Made by a program: the position numbers and the translations under genes. Positions 34,239-47,107 of a stretch of 64,000 nt of DNA are shown piece after piece. The stretch is taken from NCBI GenBank assembly GCA_002007465.1, contig LNAC01001208.1, positions 69,707 through 133,706 on the forward strand. Reading direction: 5' to 3'. This DNA is from Ailurus styani. Taxonomy: Eukaryota; Chordata; Mammalia; Carnivora; Ailuridae. Numbering within the stretch: position 1 is the first letter of the stretch; every line of letters starts with the position of its first letter. Under the pieces are notes generated by a model. The model was not told the DNA's origin. It searched no databases and was given only the letters and a program-made list of their open reading frames with translations.

Positions 34239-35609
34239 AAAAGTAAATCTAGAGACAGACTTAACATTCTTCACAAAAATTAACTCAAAATGGGCCATAG
34301 CCCTAAGTGTAAAATGGAAAACTATAGATATAGGAGAAAAACCTATATGACCTTGGGTATGGTGATGGCTTTTTAGATACAACACAAAAACATGATACCC
34401 GAAAAGAATCATTAATAACCTGGAATTCATTAAGACTGAAAAATTCTGCTCTTTGAAAGACATTGTCAAGAGAATGAGAAGACAAAGCACAGAATAGGAG
34501 AAAATATTTGTAAAAGATGTATCTGATAAAGGGCTGTTGCCCAAAATACACAAAGAGATCTTAAAATTCCACAAGAAAATAAAAAACCCAATTAAAAAAT
34601 GGGCCAGAGACCTTAGCAGACACCTTACCAAAGTAGATAAACAGACGGAAAATAAGCACACAGAAAGGTGCTTCACATATGGCAGCAGGGGAATGCAAAT
34701 TGAAACAACAATAAAATACTACTATACACCTGTTAGAATCACCAAAATCCTGAACACTGACAAGATCAAAATCTGGTGAGAATGTGGAATAACAGAACAC
34801 TTATTCATTGCTGGTGGGAATGCAAAATGTACAACCACCTAGGAAAATGGTTTGGTGATTTCTTAAAAAACAATATGTACTCTTGCCATATGATTCAGCA
34901 ATCACATTCCTTAGTAAATACACCTAAAGGAGTTGAAAACTCTGTCCATGCAAAAACCCACCCTTGGCTTTTTGTAGCAGCCTTATTCACAATTGCCAAA
35001 ACTTGGAAGCAACCAAGACATCATTCAGTAGGTGAAAGGACAAACCAGGGTTTATCCAATCAATGGAATATTATTCAGTAATAAAAAGAAGTGAGCTATC
35101 AAGCCATGAAAAGACATGGAGGAACTCTAAATTCATATTACTAAGTGAAAGATGCCAATCTGGAAAGGCTGTATACTGTATGATTTCAACCATATGACAT
35201 TTCTAGAAAAGGCAAAACTCTAGACACAGTAAATAGTCAGTGGTTACCAAGGGCTGGGGGCAGGCTGGGAGCAAGAGATGAAGAGTTAGAGCACAGAGAA
35301 TTTTTAGGGCAGAGAAACTATTCTGTACAATAATATGCTGATGGGTACATGTCATTTTACATTTGTCCAAATCCATAGAATGTATAACACCAAGAGTGAA
35401 TCTTAATGTAAACTGTAGACTTTGGGTAATTATGATGTGTCAATGTAGGTTCATCAGTGGTAATAAATGTACCACTCTGTTGGGGGATATTGATAGTAGA
35501 GAGGCTGTGGGGGTGACGGGGAGGAAGTATCTGGGAAATCTCTGTACCTTCTACTCAATTTTGCTGTGAATCTAAAAATGCTCTAAAAATGAAGTCTGTT
35601 TTTTAAAAG

Positions 35610-36715
35610 TCACCCCACATGAACTTATACACTGTGTTAAAAGTGTTTTATTTCAGTCCTTGGAGTATAGAAGGCTGGTTGGACCCTTGTTGATATTTTC
35701 AAGTTTGAAGTGCAAAATCTAAAAGAGTTTACACCCACAAATATGAGGACAGTAGCATGTACTTTCTTTCAGTCTTCATTTGTTTCAAAGGAAGCTTGAA
35801 TAGAAAACTGAAATGAGGAGTCACCTGGTATGAATACTTTAGACTAAGGCATCAGAAGGAAACTTGTTGGATTGTGTAGTTTATCCATTTATGTGGACAG
35901 AGGCTGGAAACTAACATCATGAAGACATAGCATCTGCTGTAGTTTTGTTTTCCCCAGAGGCTGACTCTGAGACAGAGGGTCAAGTCCAAGTGCTTTATTT
36001 AAACAATGAAGGTAACCCCAAAAGGAGAGTTGAGAGGTAATTCAAGGAAGGGAAAGCAACCAACAGGGATTGTGTCATCAACTCAGCCACCTGTGTGGGC
36101 AACTGGGGCTTGGGTCTGCTGGGCAAACTGTAAGCCAGTATAGAAAATGCTGTAGTAGTTATTGTACTCATGGCAAATAAACTGGGATATTAAAAGAAAA
36201 TTATCCTCTAACTCTTGTCTGAGTTGGAGATTGAGACTTTTATCTGCTCCAAGCATTTGTGGAAGTAAAAGAGGCATAATGGTCATGCACCAGATGATTA
36301 GTTTTGTCTGGGGCATGGGGTGGTAGATCTGGGAAGCAAAGATGGTTATGGTGAACAGTCTCAGTGAAAGTTTTGTGGGTAAGAGAGGAAGGGTCTTCCA
36401 GACAGAACAAATGGCATGTCTAGAGGAGTGGAAGTGGGGAACAGTGTGGTGAGTCTGGGGGATGATGTATTATCTGGTCACCCCATCATTCTGTCATTGG
36501 TGCTATGGAATCATGGACTGAGGAGTGGGCAGGGAGCAGAGGGAGGGGCCACCACCAGTCAGAGGGTCTTATGTGTCTGGACTTGGTCTGGGAAGCATGG
36601 AAGGTTTTTGTGTGTGGGGGCAGTGGTTCCAGTCATACAAGGCCCTGAAGTAGGTTGCAGGTGTGAGCGACAAAGGTGAAGGGAACCAAAGTGGGAGCTG
36701 GGTACACACATATGA
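35610..36715. other. Mostly unrecognised, possible old repeat
   Basis: Around 35940-36110 the sequence (GAGGCTGACTCTGAGACAGA, then GTGCTTTATTTAAAC) looks like an old interspersed repeat of a family I cannot name. 36340-36680 (GGGTCTTCCAGACAGAACAA) resembles another ancient mammalian repeat also seen at 43340-43640. No gene is supported. Confidence 0.35.
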
Positions 36716-37053
36716 TCTATTAGCTCAGGCTACCACAGCAAAAAGTCACAGACTGGGGGGCTTACCCAACAAAAACCTATTTCCTCACAGTTCTGGAGAA
36801 TGGAAGTCCAAGCCCTAGGTGCCAGCAAGTTGTTTTCTGGTGAGATCTCTTCTTGGCTTGCAGACATCTGCCTCCCTGTGGTATTCTCAGCTGGCCTTAC
36901 CTCCTTGCCTGTGTGCCCCTGGGGTCTCTTCCTCTTCTTTTAAGGACATTATTCTTACTGTATTAGGGGTTCACCCTAATGGCCTCATTTAACAGCAATC
37001 ACCTGTTTAACAACCCTGTCTCCTAGTTATAGTCACATTAAGAGTTAAGGCTT

Positions 37054-38941
37054 GAAGAAAGAGAAATTAAGGAGTCAATCCCATTTACAATTGCACCCAA
37101 AACCATCAGATACCTAGGAATAAACCTAACCAAAGGGGCAAAGAATCTGTATTCAGAAAACTATAAAGTACACATGAAAGAAATTGAGGAAGACACAAAG
37201 AAATGGAAAAACATTCCATGCTCATGGATTGGAAGAACAAATATTGTGAAAATGTCTATGCTACCTAGAGCCATCTACACATTTAATGCAATCCCCATCA
37301 AAATACCAGCACTTTATTTCAAAGAAATGGAACAAAAAATCCTAAAATTTATATGGAACCAGAAAAGACCCCAAATAGCCAAAGGAATGTTGAAAAAAAA
37401 AAAAAAAGCAAAGTTGGCGGCATCACGATTCCAGATTTCAAGCTCTATTACAAAGCTGTCATCATTAAGACAGTATGATCCTGGCACAAAAACAGACACA
37501 TAGCCACTGGAACAGAATAGAGAACCCAGAAATGGACCCTCAACTCTATGGTCAACTAATCTTCGACAAAGCAGGAAGGAATGTCCAGTGGGAAAAAGAC
37601 AGTCTCTTCAACAAATGGTGTTGGGAAAACTGGTCAGCCACATGCAGAAAAATGAAACTGGATCATTTCCTGACACCACACACAAAAATAGACTCAAAAT
37701 GGATAAAAGACCTCAATGTGAGAAAGGAATCCATCAAAATCCTCGAGGAGAACACAGGCAGCAACCTCTTCGACCTCAACCGCAGCAACTTCTTCCTAGG
37801 AACCTCACCAAAGGCAAGGGAAGCAAGGGCAAAAATGAACTATTGGGACTTCATCAAGATTAAAAGCTTTTGCACAGCAAAGGAAACAGTCAACAAAACC
37901 AAAAGACAACTGACAGAATGGGAGAAGATATTTGCAAATGACATATCAGATAAAGGGCTAGTATCCAAAATCTATAAAGAGCTTCTCAAACTCAACACCC
38001 ATAAAACAAATAACCCAGTCAAGAAATGGGCAGTAGACATGAACAGACATTTCTCCAAAGAAGACATCCAAATGGCCAACAGACACATGAGAAAGTGCTC
38101 AACATCACTCGGCATCAGAGAAATACAAATTAAAACCACAGCGAGATACCACCTTACACCAGTCAGAATGGCTAAAATCAACAAGTCAGGAAATGACAGA
38201 TGTTGGCGAGGTTGCGGAGAAAGGGGAACCCTCCTACACTGTTGGTGGGAATGCAAACTGGTGCAGCCACTCTGGAAAACAGTATGGAGATTCCTCAAAA
38301 AGTTGAAAATGGAGCTACCCTACGACCCAGCAATCACGCTAGTGGGTATTTACCCTAAAGACACAAAGGTAGTGATCCTCAGGGGCACATGCACCCGAAT
38401 GTTTATAGCAGCAATGTCCACAATAGCCAAACTATGGAAAGAACCTAGATGTCCATCAACAGATGAATGGATAAAGAAGATGTGGTATATATATACAATG
38501 GAATATTATGCAGCTATCAAAAGAAACGAAATCTTGCCATTCGCAACGACATGGATGGAACTGGAGGGTATTATGCTGAGCGAAATAAGTCAATCAGAGA
38601 AAGACAATTATCATATGATCTCTCTGATATGAGGAACTNGAGGGCCAGGGTGGGGGTCAAGGGGGGTAGGGAGGGAAAAATAATGAAACAAGATGGGATT
38701 GGGAAGGAGACATACCATAAGAGACTCTTAATCTCACAAAACAAACTGAGGGTTACTGGGGGGTGGGAGGGTTAGTGATGGGATAGGGTGGATGGGTTAT
38801 GGGCATTGGGGAGGGTTTGTGCTATGGTGAATGCTGTGAAAGGTGTAAGCCTGATGATTCACAGACCTTAGCCCTGGGTCAAATAATAATAAAAAAAAAT
38901 CTAGGCAAAGAACACCTAAAAAAAAAAAAGAAAAGAAAAGT
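37054..38941 (+). mobile_element. Young 5'-truncated LINE-1 (L1-4)
   Basis: A 1.9-kb copy containing the last third of ORF2, a 3'UTR and an A-rich tail. TSD GTTAAGGCTT at 37044-37053 and 38942-38951. Its last 950 bases are nearly identical to L1-3 and its last 400 to L1-5, in the same orientation. An ambiguous base lies at 38639. Confidence 0.96.
37174..38632 (+). pseudogene. L1-4 ORF2 C-terminal third, one frameshift
   Basis: The first frame (37174-37503) encodes [40 protein letters not shown] and [12 protein letters not shown], the region after the RT catalytic core. A 15-A run at 37393-37407, where L1-2 has GAAAAAGAAAACC, shifts the frame. The second frame (to 38632) then runs unbroken for about 385 codons: [40 protein letters not shown], the Cys-rich motif [18 protein letters not shown], and MISLI. 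Endonuclease and RT are absent, so it is not an active element, but it preserves the domain with few changes. It differs from the L1-3 protein at about three residues. Confidence 0.9.
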
Positions 38942-38993
38942 GTTAAGGCTTTAACCTATGGATTTCTGGGTGGCATAATTCAGTCCATAACAA

Positions 38994-40019
38994 ATGGTGA
39001 GAAGGATTTGAGGCCATATGGGTAGAGTCCAAACAGTGTCCACCAGTAAACACCTCACTGTACCTTCTTTAGTGATCACTTTGCATTGTTGGTGTGTAGT
39101 GAGCACCCTGTCATTGGAATCTCCCAGTCTTTCACAAGAGCTGTCTCACCTCATGCCTGCATAGTTGGCCATTACTATGTTCTCAGTCTTCAGTCATCTG
39201 CAGGGCTGGGTCAATTCATTGGAGTGGAATGCCTCTGAAATGGCTGAGGTCATTGTCTCATTTTGTAGGTGCAGGGAATGGAGGCCTTGGGCATGTCAAA
39301 TGCCTCCCTGGAAGTCTACCGTCTTCATGGTAGAGTGGGCTCATCATCCAGGCCTCCAGACTAAGCAGGGGATGAAGCCATAGCTTTCATTGGATGCTGC
39401 TTCTTTTTCTGTGTAGAATGTGTGGCTCCCCCCCCCCATAAGATTTGGGAATTTGCTCTGGCCACCAGGGATACAACCTTTTTCTCAGGGTTAATTGTAT
39501 TTACACCAGTATGCAACACCAACTGGCACTCTAGATAGTCTCTGCAAGTAAGCTGCTCTATAAGCAAACAGGACCTTATGGAATTTTTCTGACAGGTTGA
39601 ATATTTATAAGCAGGTTTATCTTAATTCAGATTGCTGAGTCACCAAGCTGAAAATATATTTTCTTCCCTTACACAATGTCTTTGAGATGGAAAGTAATTG
39701 GAGGTCAGATTTCTGGGGCTTCAGATTGGAAGAGACTTTGTGATTGGGTGAGTTGGCTGCACAGGGTGGGAGGGGGTCAGCATTTCACTCACAGGCAACA
39801 AGAAGGACATCTCTTGAGAAATCCCTTTCCCTTTACCAGCTGGTTTACACTCAGCCTGGGATTCAGTACTAGCCCTCCTCTTTAATAAGAAGCAACTTTT
39901 TTGATAAGAAACATGCTCATACTGGGCTATGGTTTATGGGGGATTCTGTCTGCTGGGGGTGGAGGGATGTCATCTCAGCAGAGATATCTTTCCTTCAATC
40001 CTGATTGCCACAGCAAATA
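38994..40019. other. No recognised feature
   Basis: No repeat or credible gene. Frames at 39165-39383, 39361-39567 and 39676-39885 have no known domain. Confidence 0.4.
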
Positions 40020-40036
40020 CTCAGTGGGAATCCTTT

Positions 40037-40205
40037 TTCTTTTCTTTTCTTTTCTTTTCTTTTCTTTTCTTTTCTTTTCTTTTCTTTNNNNNNNNNNNNN
40101 NNNNNNNNNNNNNNNNNNNNNNNNNNNNNNNNNNNNNNNNNNNNNNNNNNNNNNNNNNNNNTTTCTTACCCTTTCTTTCTTTCTTTCTCTTTCTTTCTTT
40201 CTTTC

Positions 40206-40253
<48 letters not shown>

Positions 40254-40276
40254 TTTCTTTCTTTCTTTCTTTCTTA
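40037..40276 (+). repeat. (CTTTT)n and (CTTT)n pyrimidine tract with gap
   Basis: CTTTT units, then 74 N, then CTTT units with some CTTTCTTTCTCT variation. It is the expanded A-tail of the SINE in antisense and a likely cause of the assembly break. Frames through it (for example 39901-40416) are artefacts. Confidence 0.95.
40088..40161. other. Assembly gap (74 N)
   Basis: N run in the middle of the pyrimidine tract; true length unknown. Confidence 0.99.
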
Positions 40277-40340
40277 AGATTTATTCATTTGAGAGAGAAA
40301 GAGAATTCAGGAGGGAGGGGGCAGATGGAGAGAGAATCTT

Positions 40341-40343
<3 letters not shown>

Positions 40344-40387
<44 letters not shown>

Positions 40388-40470
40388 TTATTTGCCCCAG
40401 TGGTACAGGTCTGTGAATCACCAGGCTTACACCTTTCACAGCATTCACCATAGCACAAACCCTCCCCAAT
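40344..40470 (-). mobile_element. Young L1 3' tail insertion (about 125 bp)
   Basis: Antisense (TTTA)n, then TTTGCCCCAGTGGTACAGGT, GGCTTACACCTTTCACAGCA, ACCCTCCCCAAT. TSD GAGAGAGAATCTTTTA at 40328-40343 and 40471-40486. Inserted at the left junction of the older L1 within the SINE. Confidence 0.93.
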
Positions 40471-40486
40471 GAGAGAGAATCTTTTA

Positions 40487-41582
<1,096 letters not shown>

Positions 41583-41730
41583 GAGAGAGTCTTAAGCAGA
41601 TTCTGTGCTGAACTAAGAGCTAGATACTGGGCTCTATCCCATGACACTGAGATCACGACCTGAGCCAAAAGCAAGAGTTGGATGCTTAACCAACTGCACC
41701 ACCCAGGTGCCCCCTCAGTGGGAATTCTTT

Positions 41731-43936
41731 ACAGGATGAGTTGGTCACCTACCCAAGGAACTGGGACTTTCTTGGTTTTAAACTGTAAAGTCCCATATCC
41801 AAGAAACTCCCTCAGCCCTGATTGGTCACTCTATTTAGGCCAAGAAGAGGCAGACCTTCTCACTGGAATTATATTACATCCCATAGTAACCCATTTCATC
41901 TCCAGTGATCTCTAGTTTACAATTCAGCTGGAGGTCAATTTCAGCTGGAGGTCAATGCATCTGGCTTCTAAAGGTGACAACCTCTACCTCTCCACAGTCT
42001 TCATAGACTAAATTGTCTCTTCCCGAAGGAAACACATTGATTAGCATGCACATTTTGTAATTCCCCACCTGCATTTGAGCTGCCTTACTCAAAGAGAAGT
42101 GGAAAGTGTATTTGTCACAAAAACAAGGCAAAACAACCACCTAATAATGTGGAACACTACATAGAAAACATTAGAGGAGATTCCAACTGTCAGTATTCCC
42201 ACTAGGGGCAAATAATTTCACATAGACTGTTTCCCCTTATAAATGGACCTCTGTAATGGGTTTTTTCCTCCTAGAATTCAGGGATTTGGATCATGCTTTA
42301 TCATATCCTAGTGTGTCTTGCTCTAAAACTGACCTTTGGGTATTCATATGTAGGAGGTCTGTTGTACATGCATTTTGGGGGTGTATTTACAGTTCACAAT
42401 GACTTCCTTAAACTATGTTCCCTCACTTACAGAGGTGAACTGTATTCACCCAGTATGATCCCACCTCTCAGGGCATAGTTGATTGGATTGGGGGGATGCA
42501 GGGAGATATTGAGCCCAAACTGTGTTTGTATCTCTGGTGGCTGCAGGGAAGAGGGGATTCTGAGAGAAGAATGAAGTCATACATAGAGAGAAGCAGAGAC
42601 TGGGGATGAAGAGAGAACCCTGCCAGGGCTCTCCAGGACTCCATTTCAGCCCTTCCTGGCCTGACTGCCATTCTTGCACAGGAGGCCCTGGTTCCTGATG
42701 CTGAGCGTCCTGTGTTACTTGAATCCATTTCTGTTATTTTTCACCACATTGTTGTGTATAGAACTGCTTCCCTAGGGCCATTTTCTTTTATTTATAGATA
42801 TAAATGGGCTATGAGACATGATCTGGGACCACACTTGCTGATGTATTCTGAGCCCTTGGCTAGGTTCAGGGGAGACAGAGACGAGCACAGCGTCTGCTGT
42901 GTATTCCATCTGCCCAGTCCCTGTGAGTCTGCAGAGAACTGCATTGTGGGAAGATCCTCCATCCCTCACAGGAAAAGGTACCATAGCAACCATGGATGCC
43001 TGGTCCCAAGTGTACCAAACTTTGATGTATTTAGTTCCAAAGAAGAAAATGAAAAAGCCCCCAAATTTGTTGTATCCCTTCAAAGGTTTTTTTTTTAATT
43101 GAGGGAAAAATAATAAGTCTGAGTTCCTACTATATCCCAACACTAACCAGGCCAAGGGAGCCTAGGTGTGTGTAAGACATAAGTTACTGCACTGTGCATC
43201 TGTGTGGTCTCATCTCCCATTTGTAGTGTCAACAAAAATGCGGTTGTCTGCCTTCCCATTAATAGGAGCTTAGAGAAGCAGAACAAAGCATGAGACACTG
43301 CTCATCCCCTCCAGGACCTCATCATCCCAATGGGCTAAGAAAGCATGTATAAAATAATGAGCTATAGCACAAAATGGTGTGGTCAAAGTCTGCATGGGTG
43401 GTGCAGGTGAGACCTGTCTGTGGGACTCAAGAGGGAGGGCCCAGTGGGCTGGAGTGATCTGGGAAGGCTTTATGGAGGAGGCAAGTCTTGTTCCTCAAAT
43501 GAGGGAATTTTTGCTTGGCAGAGAGATGGAGGGAGGATGTTCCAAGGAGACAGTTTTGGAGGTGACACAGTCTAGCCCTGTCTCAGCAGCTAGATTGGCT
43601 GGATCCTTGTCTGGGAAGCCAGACTAGGTATGGTTTGTGGAGACCCTCTGTAGGGAATGGGAAACCTTGAAAAGTTTAGGAATAAGGAGTGCCACATACA
43701 AAGTTTGGCTCCATAGAGCTTATTTCTCCTAGTGTTGACAGAATGTGTGGAGTGCTAGAGGCTGGAGCCCTTTTTGGAGGTATAGGTCTAGTTGGGGTGA
43801 GACATGCTAGGTACTTTCATGAGTGTTAGGACATTCTATAAATGGCCTAACAAAAAAAGCTGTAGTTGAAAGTCTCGAATCACCTCGCCTCCTGGGTCTG
43901 CAGGGTTTTCTTCTAGGGAACCGATTTTATTATTTG
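41731..43936. other. Mostly unrecognised sequence
   Basis: No gene. Overlapping frames at 42446-43155 on both strands have no domains. 43340-43640 (GGAAGGCTTTATGGAGGAGG, then GGATGTTCCAAGGAGACAG) resembles an ancient mammalian repeat of uncertain family. Confidence 0.35.
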
Positions 43937-44460
43937 ATATGATGGGGTTCAGGACAGGCTACTTCAAAATATGGTACCTTGGCATGTGGAATATCTCAAG
44001 CTGAAGGAGTTTGAGAAAGAAGTAGAAGCAGGAAGGTCATTGTGATCCCCAATCTCATCTACCACTCACCCTTCTTCCCTGAAATAGGTCATAAAACTTC
44101 CATGTGAAAGATAGCCTCCCTGTATCAGGAGGAGGCAAGACTTTCTTATTACCAGAGACTGGCATTTTGGGAGTCAAGAAATCTTACAAACAAACCTTAT
44201 TAAACTCACCCTTATCTTCATAATTACCTCTTCACCATTTACTACCCTTAGCCCAAACCCCTTTGTCCCATCAGTTTTTCACATATTTATTTCTTTGTCT
44301 AAAAGGTATAAAAGCATCTTGTTCCAGTCACTTCTTTAGGTCTTCATTCTCTAGTGAAGGCTCCCATGTACATGTAAAAATTCAGTAAAATTTGTATGTT
44401 TTTCTCCTGTTAATCTGTCTTTGTCGTTCGAAAATTTTGGCCCCATCAAGGGACCCATAA
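43937..44460 (+). mobile_element. Solo LTR, ERV family not named (copy A)
   Basis: CTTGGCATGTGGAATATCTC, CTGAAGGAGTTTGAGAAAGA, a TATA-like GGTATAAAAGCA at about 44310, TCTCCTGTTAATCTGTCTTT, and AAGGGACCCATAAAATG near the end. The same blocks in the same order occur antisense at 51425-51905. No retroviral genes adjoin it. Promoter activity is not implied. Confidence 0.65.
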
Positions 44461-45121
44461 AATGTTGAGGAAAATGTTTTCCTCCCCTATAAATGCTGAT
44501 ATTGTTTATAGACATCCCAGTGACTGCGAATATATGAATGGAGAGGCTGTGGAATAGTGAATGAATCTGGCCTGAGCAAGGCCACAACAGTGTCTAAGAA
44601 ATGGTGTTGAGCTATATTCACCCAAGAGAGGAGACAATGGTAGTTATATTGCTCAGAGGGCACAGAAAACCCAACTGTCAAAGTCTGCAAATCTTGCAGT
44701 ATTAGCTCTGTGTTCACTGTTAATGCATATTGAGGCCTTTTTACTGCATGTACCTCCAACTCTCCACCTGAGGGCATTCTCTGGTATGCTTGGTCAAAGA
44801 TGGGTAGGCAGAAGTTCATACCCCTGGAAGCCCTCAGCTTTTGATTGCCCTTAGTATTTGATATGTTCATACCCCCACTTCCTCACCACTGTCCCCAAGG
44901 TAGGAGAGCTCTGTGCCGTGTTCTACACCCTCTTGATTGATCCTCAGTTGCCCACAGTGGTGTCCTGATCTATCCTATATACTTTATTGGGTGGCTTCTC
45001 TTCCCTGCTTCATTTCCCCATTCCTCTAGTGGTACTTCCTGGGGCCACCTCCCAAATAAACTATGTGCACTCAAATTCTCACTTCAGGGTCTGTTTTTAG
45101 GGATTCCAACCTAAGACAAGT
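44461..45121 (+). mobile_element. LTR-like 3' segment (about 44880-45121)
   Basis: GCTTCATTTCCCCATTCCTC, CACCTCCCAAATAAACTATG, CTTCAGGGTCTGTTTTTAGG, then CCAACCTAAGACA resemble the 3' end of an old ERV LTR. 44461-44879 is unrecognised; its minus-strand frame (44487-44870) has no domain. Confidence 0.45.
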
Positions 45122-46565
45122 CAGTCAAAACCAGATAACTGGTGTTCTGCATCTAGACATTCTCCTTTCACAGAAGGGAAATTGGAATCACTGCTTATTG
45201 GACCAGGAGCTTTAATTCTTAGCCTTTCTGGGGAAGGGACTTTCTAGGTCTACTTGTCTAGATATAGATAAGCTACTGGTGGCTTGCTGTGGGATGGCCC
45301 CAAGTCCCGTGCTTGCTCTGGACAACCACCTTCACTTTGAGTGTTGTAGTATCATCATGTTTCTGTCAATCAAGTGGACATGCATGGGCAATTTGTGGGA
45401 ATCAGTTTTGTGTTGTTTGATAGCTCTGTAGATGGAAGAGGGTATGTGGTCACTGTGTGGCATTTGGAGGCAAGGCCAGATCTAAGGATGGAGGGTAGGT
45501 GGCAGCAAAGTCTTGGTCATATCTGTTGGAACTTAACATCCTATTTTCCTTGTGTTGGAGGTGTATTTCAGGCTCACCACTCCAGAGGTTTGAAGTTTTT
45601 TTCTTTCCTCGTGACTGTTTTTGAACAAGCTGACGTCAGCATTCTTAAACTCCATACCCTCTATGGCCATATTGTTTTGAAACTGCTTACACCATCAAAT
45701 TTAAAAATTTAAAGCCAGGAAATAGATGATTCCAATAAAAGCAAATTATGGAGGACTTTTAAATCTTACAAATCCACTTGTTTGCACATCGGAGGCTGAT
45801 AATTTTTAGTGCATGTGACTAAAAGTAATTGGTTAACTGCCATTGACTTTCCTTAGATCCTCTTTCTGAGCCTGGCTCTTCTTGGGCTCCTTAAAGAAGG
45901 CAGTCAGTTGGATTGAAATGGTTTCTGGTAGCTGATCCCCAAGTAGGCAGATTAGATCAAACCAGAGAGCCTATAAAACATCAAGTGTGCATCAAAAATC
46001 AGGAAAGATGTAATTATTGATTTTGAAGATCAAAAAGTGATTCTAAATAACTGAGAATATTAGTACTATTGTCCTTTAGGTAACACAGTCAATTATCAAA
46101 AGAGCTGTGAGAACATTTTTTGGGGGCAATTTTATTCCCACTAATGTTTTAAAATTTCTCTGTAAGATCACAGGTGAGGTCCAATCTCAGCTTGTTTGAG
46201 TGTCTGAAATGGGCCTTTGTAACCACAGCCATCATCATGAAATCTTACTTCTTTTTATGTTCTCTCTGGTCCTATGCTTATTGAGAGGGTGACTTTGAGG
46301 ACAAAGTTAGCAGTGACATAAGTAACCAGTCCATCTGTAATTAACTTTCATGATGGTTCAAGGGGGCTTAGGCAGGCTTTTTCATCCTAGAGACTCCAGT
46401 AGAATCAGAGAATGTGTCCAGTACCAGAAGTTCTTGATAACATGCTAAGAAGACAAAGGAGTCTCCCCTTGCAGTGGTGGGAGACTTTGATGAAGGGTTG
46501 AAGTGACTTATATGGTAGAGGAGGAGGATTTGATCAAAATACTCCAAAGATAGAGAAGTAGTGAA
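45122..46565. other. No recognised feature
   Basis: No repeat or gene recognised. Frames 45374-45712 (plus) and 46368-46619 (minus) carry no known domain. Confidence 0.4.
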
Positions 46566-47107
46566 AAGAAGGGGCACATGAACCCCAATGTTCATAGCAG
46601 CAGTGTCCGCAATAGCCAAACTGTGGAAGGAGCCGAGATGTCCTTCAACAGATGAATGGTTAAGGAAGATGTGGTTCCTGTATACAATGGAATGTTACTC
46701 AGTTATCAGAAAGGATGAATATCTACCATTTACACCAACATGGATGGAACTGAAGGGTATTATGCTAAGTGAAATAAGTCAATCAGAGAAAGACAATTAT
46801 CACATGGTGTCACTCATATGTGGAATGTAAGGAATGGTGCAGAGGACAATAGGGGAAGGGAGGGAAAACTGAATGGGAAGAAATCAGAGAGGGATAAAAA
46901 TCATATGAAATTCTTGACTCTGGGAATCAAACTGAGGGTTGAAGAAAGGGAGGAGGTTGGGGTTTGGGGTAACTGGGTTATGGGCATTAAAGAGGGTACA
47001 TGATATGATGCACACTGGGTAATTACATTCAACTAATGAATCATTGAACATTATATCAAAAACTAGTGATGTACTATACCTTGGCTAATTGAATTTAAAT
47101 TTAAAAA
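46566..47107 (+). mobile_element. 5'-truncated L1 (L1-6), older than L1-3
   Basis: An open ORF2 C-terminal frame (46588-46830: [20 protein letters not shown], then [19 protein letters not shown]). It continues past the usual stop into the 3'UTR, which ends in GTACTATACCTTGGCTAATT and a weak A tail near 47107. Its 3'UTR (GGAGGTTGGGGTTTGGGGTA, AAGAGGGTACATGATATGA) is a different subtype from L1-3, L1-4 and L1-5. No clear TSD was found. Confidence 0.88.

Larger units (their letters stand above)
28070..35609 (+). mobile_element. Ancient L1M, nearly full length, with six insertions
   Basis: The 5' part (about 28075-28340: GACTTCCAATTTCTGGTCTG, then GAGCAAAATGAAAAATCAA) resembles an L1M 5' end. 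ORF1/ORF2 relics follow (for example the endonuclease text AGATAGACCACATTCTAGGC at about 30990), then the C-terminal ORF2 (34537-35081: KKWARDLSRHLTKVDKQTE) and an L1MB/L1MC-like 3'UTR (GTATAACACCAAGAGTGAAT, GTGTCAATGTAGGTTCATCA, ending at about 35609). Without its insertions it is about 5.3 kb. Six younger elements lie inside it. All frames are broken. Confidence 0.85.
36716..38993 (-). mobile_element. MLT1-type LTR split by L1-4
   Basis: Left part 36716-37053: GGCTACCACAGCAAAAAGTC, TTCCTCACAGTTCTGGAGAA, GGTGAGATCTCTTCTTGGCT. Right part 38942-38993, ending AATTCAGTCCATAACA. Together they give an MLT1-like LTR, antisense, interrupted by a young L1 whose 10-bp TSD GTTAAGGCTT bounds the break. 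Confidence 0.82.

Noticed and set aside
23397..38298. 108-codon minus-strand frames repeated at 23397-23723 and 37972-38298
   Set aside because: They are antisense shadows of L1-3 and L1-4 ORF2; their near identity only reflects the L1 copies.
39901..40453. Three long plus-strand frames rich in Phe, Leu and Ser
   Set aside because: They are translations of the CTTTT/CTTT tract and the N gap.
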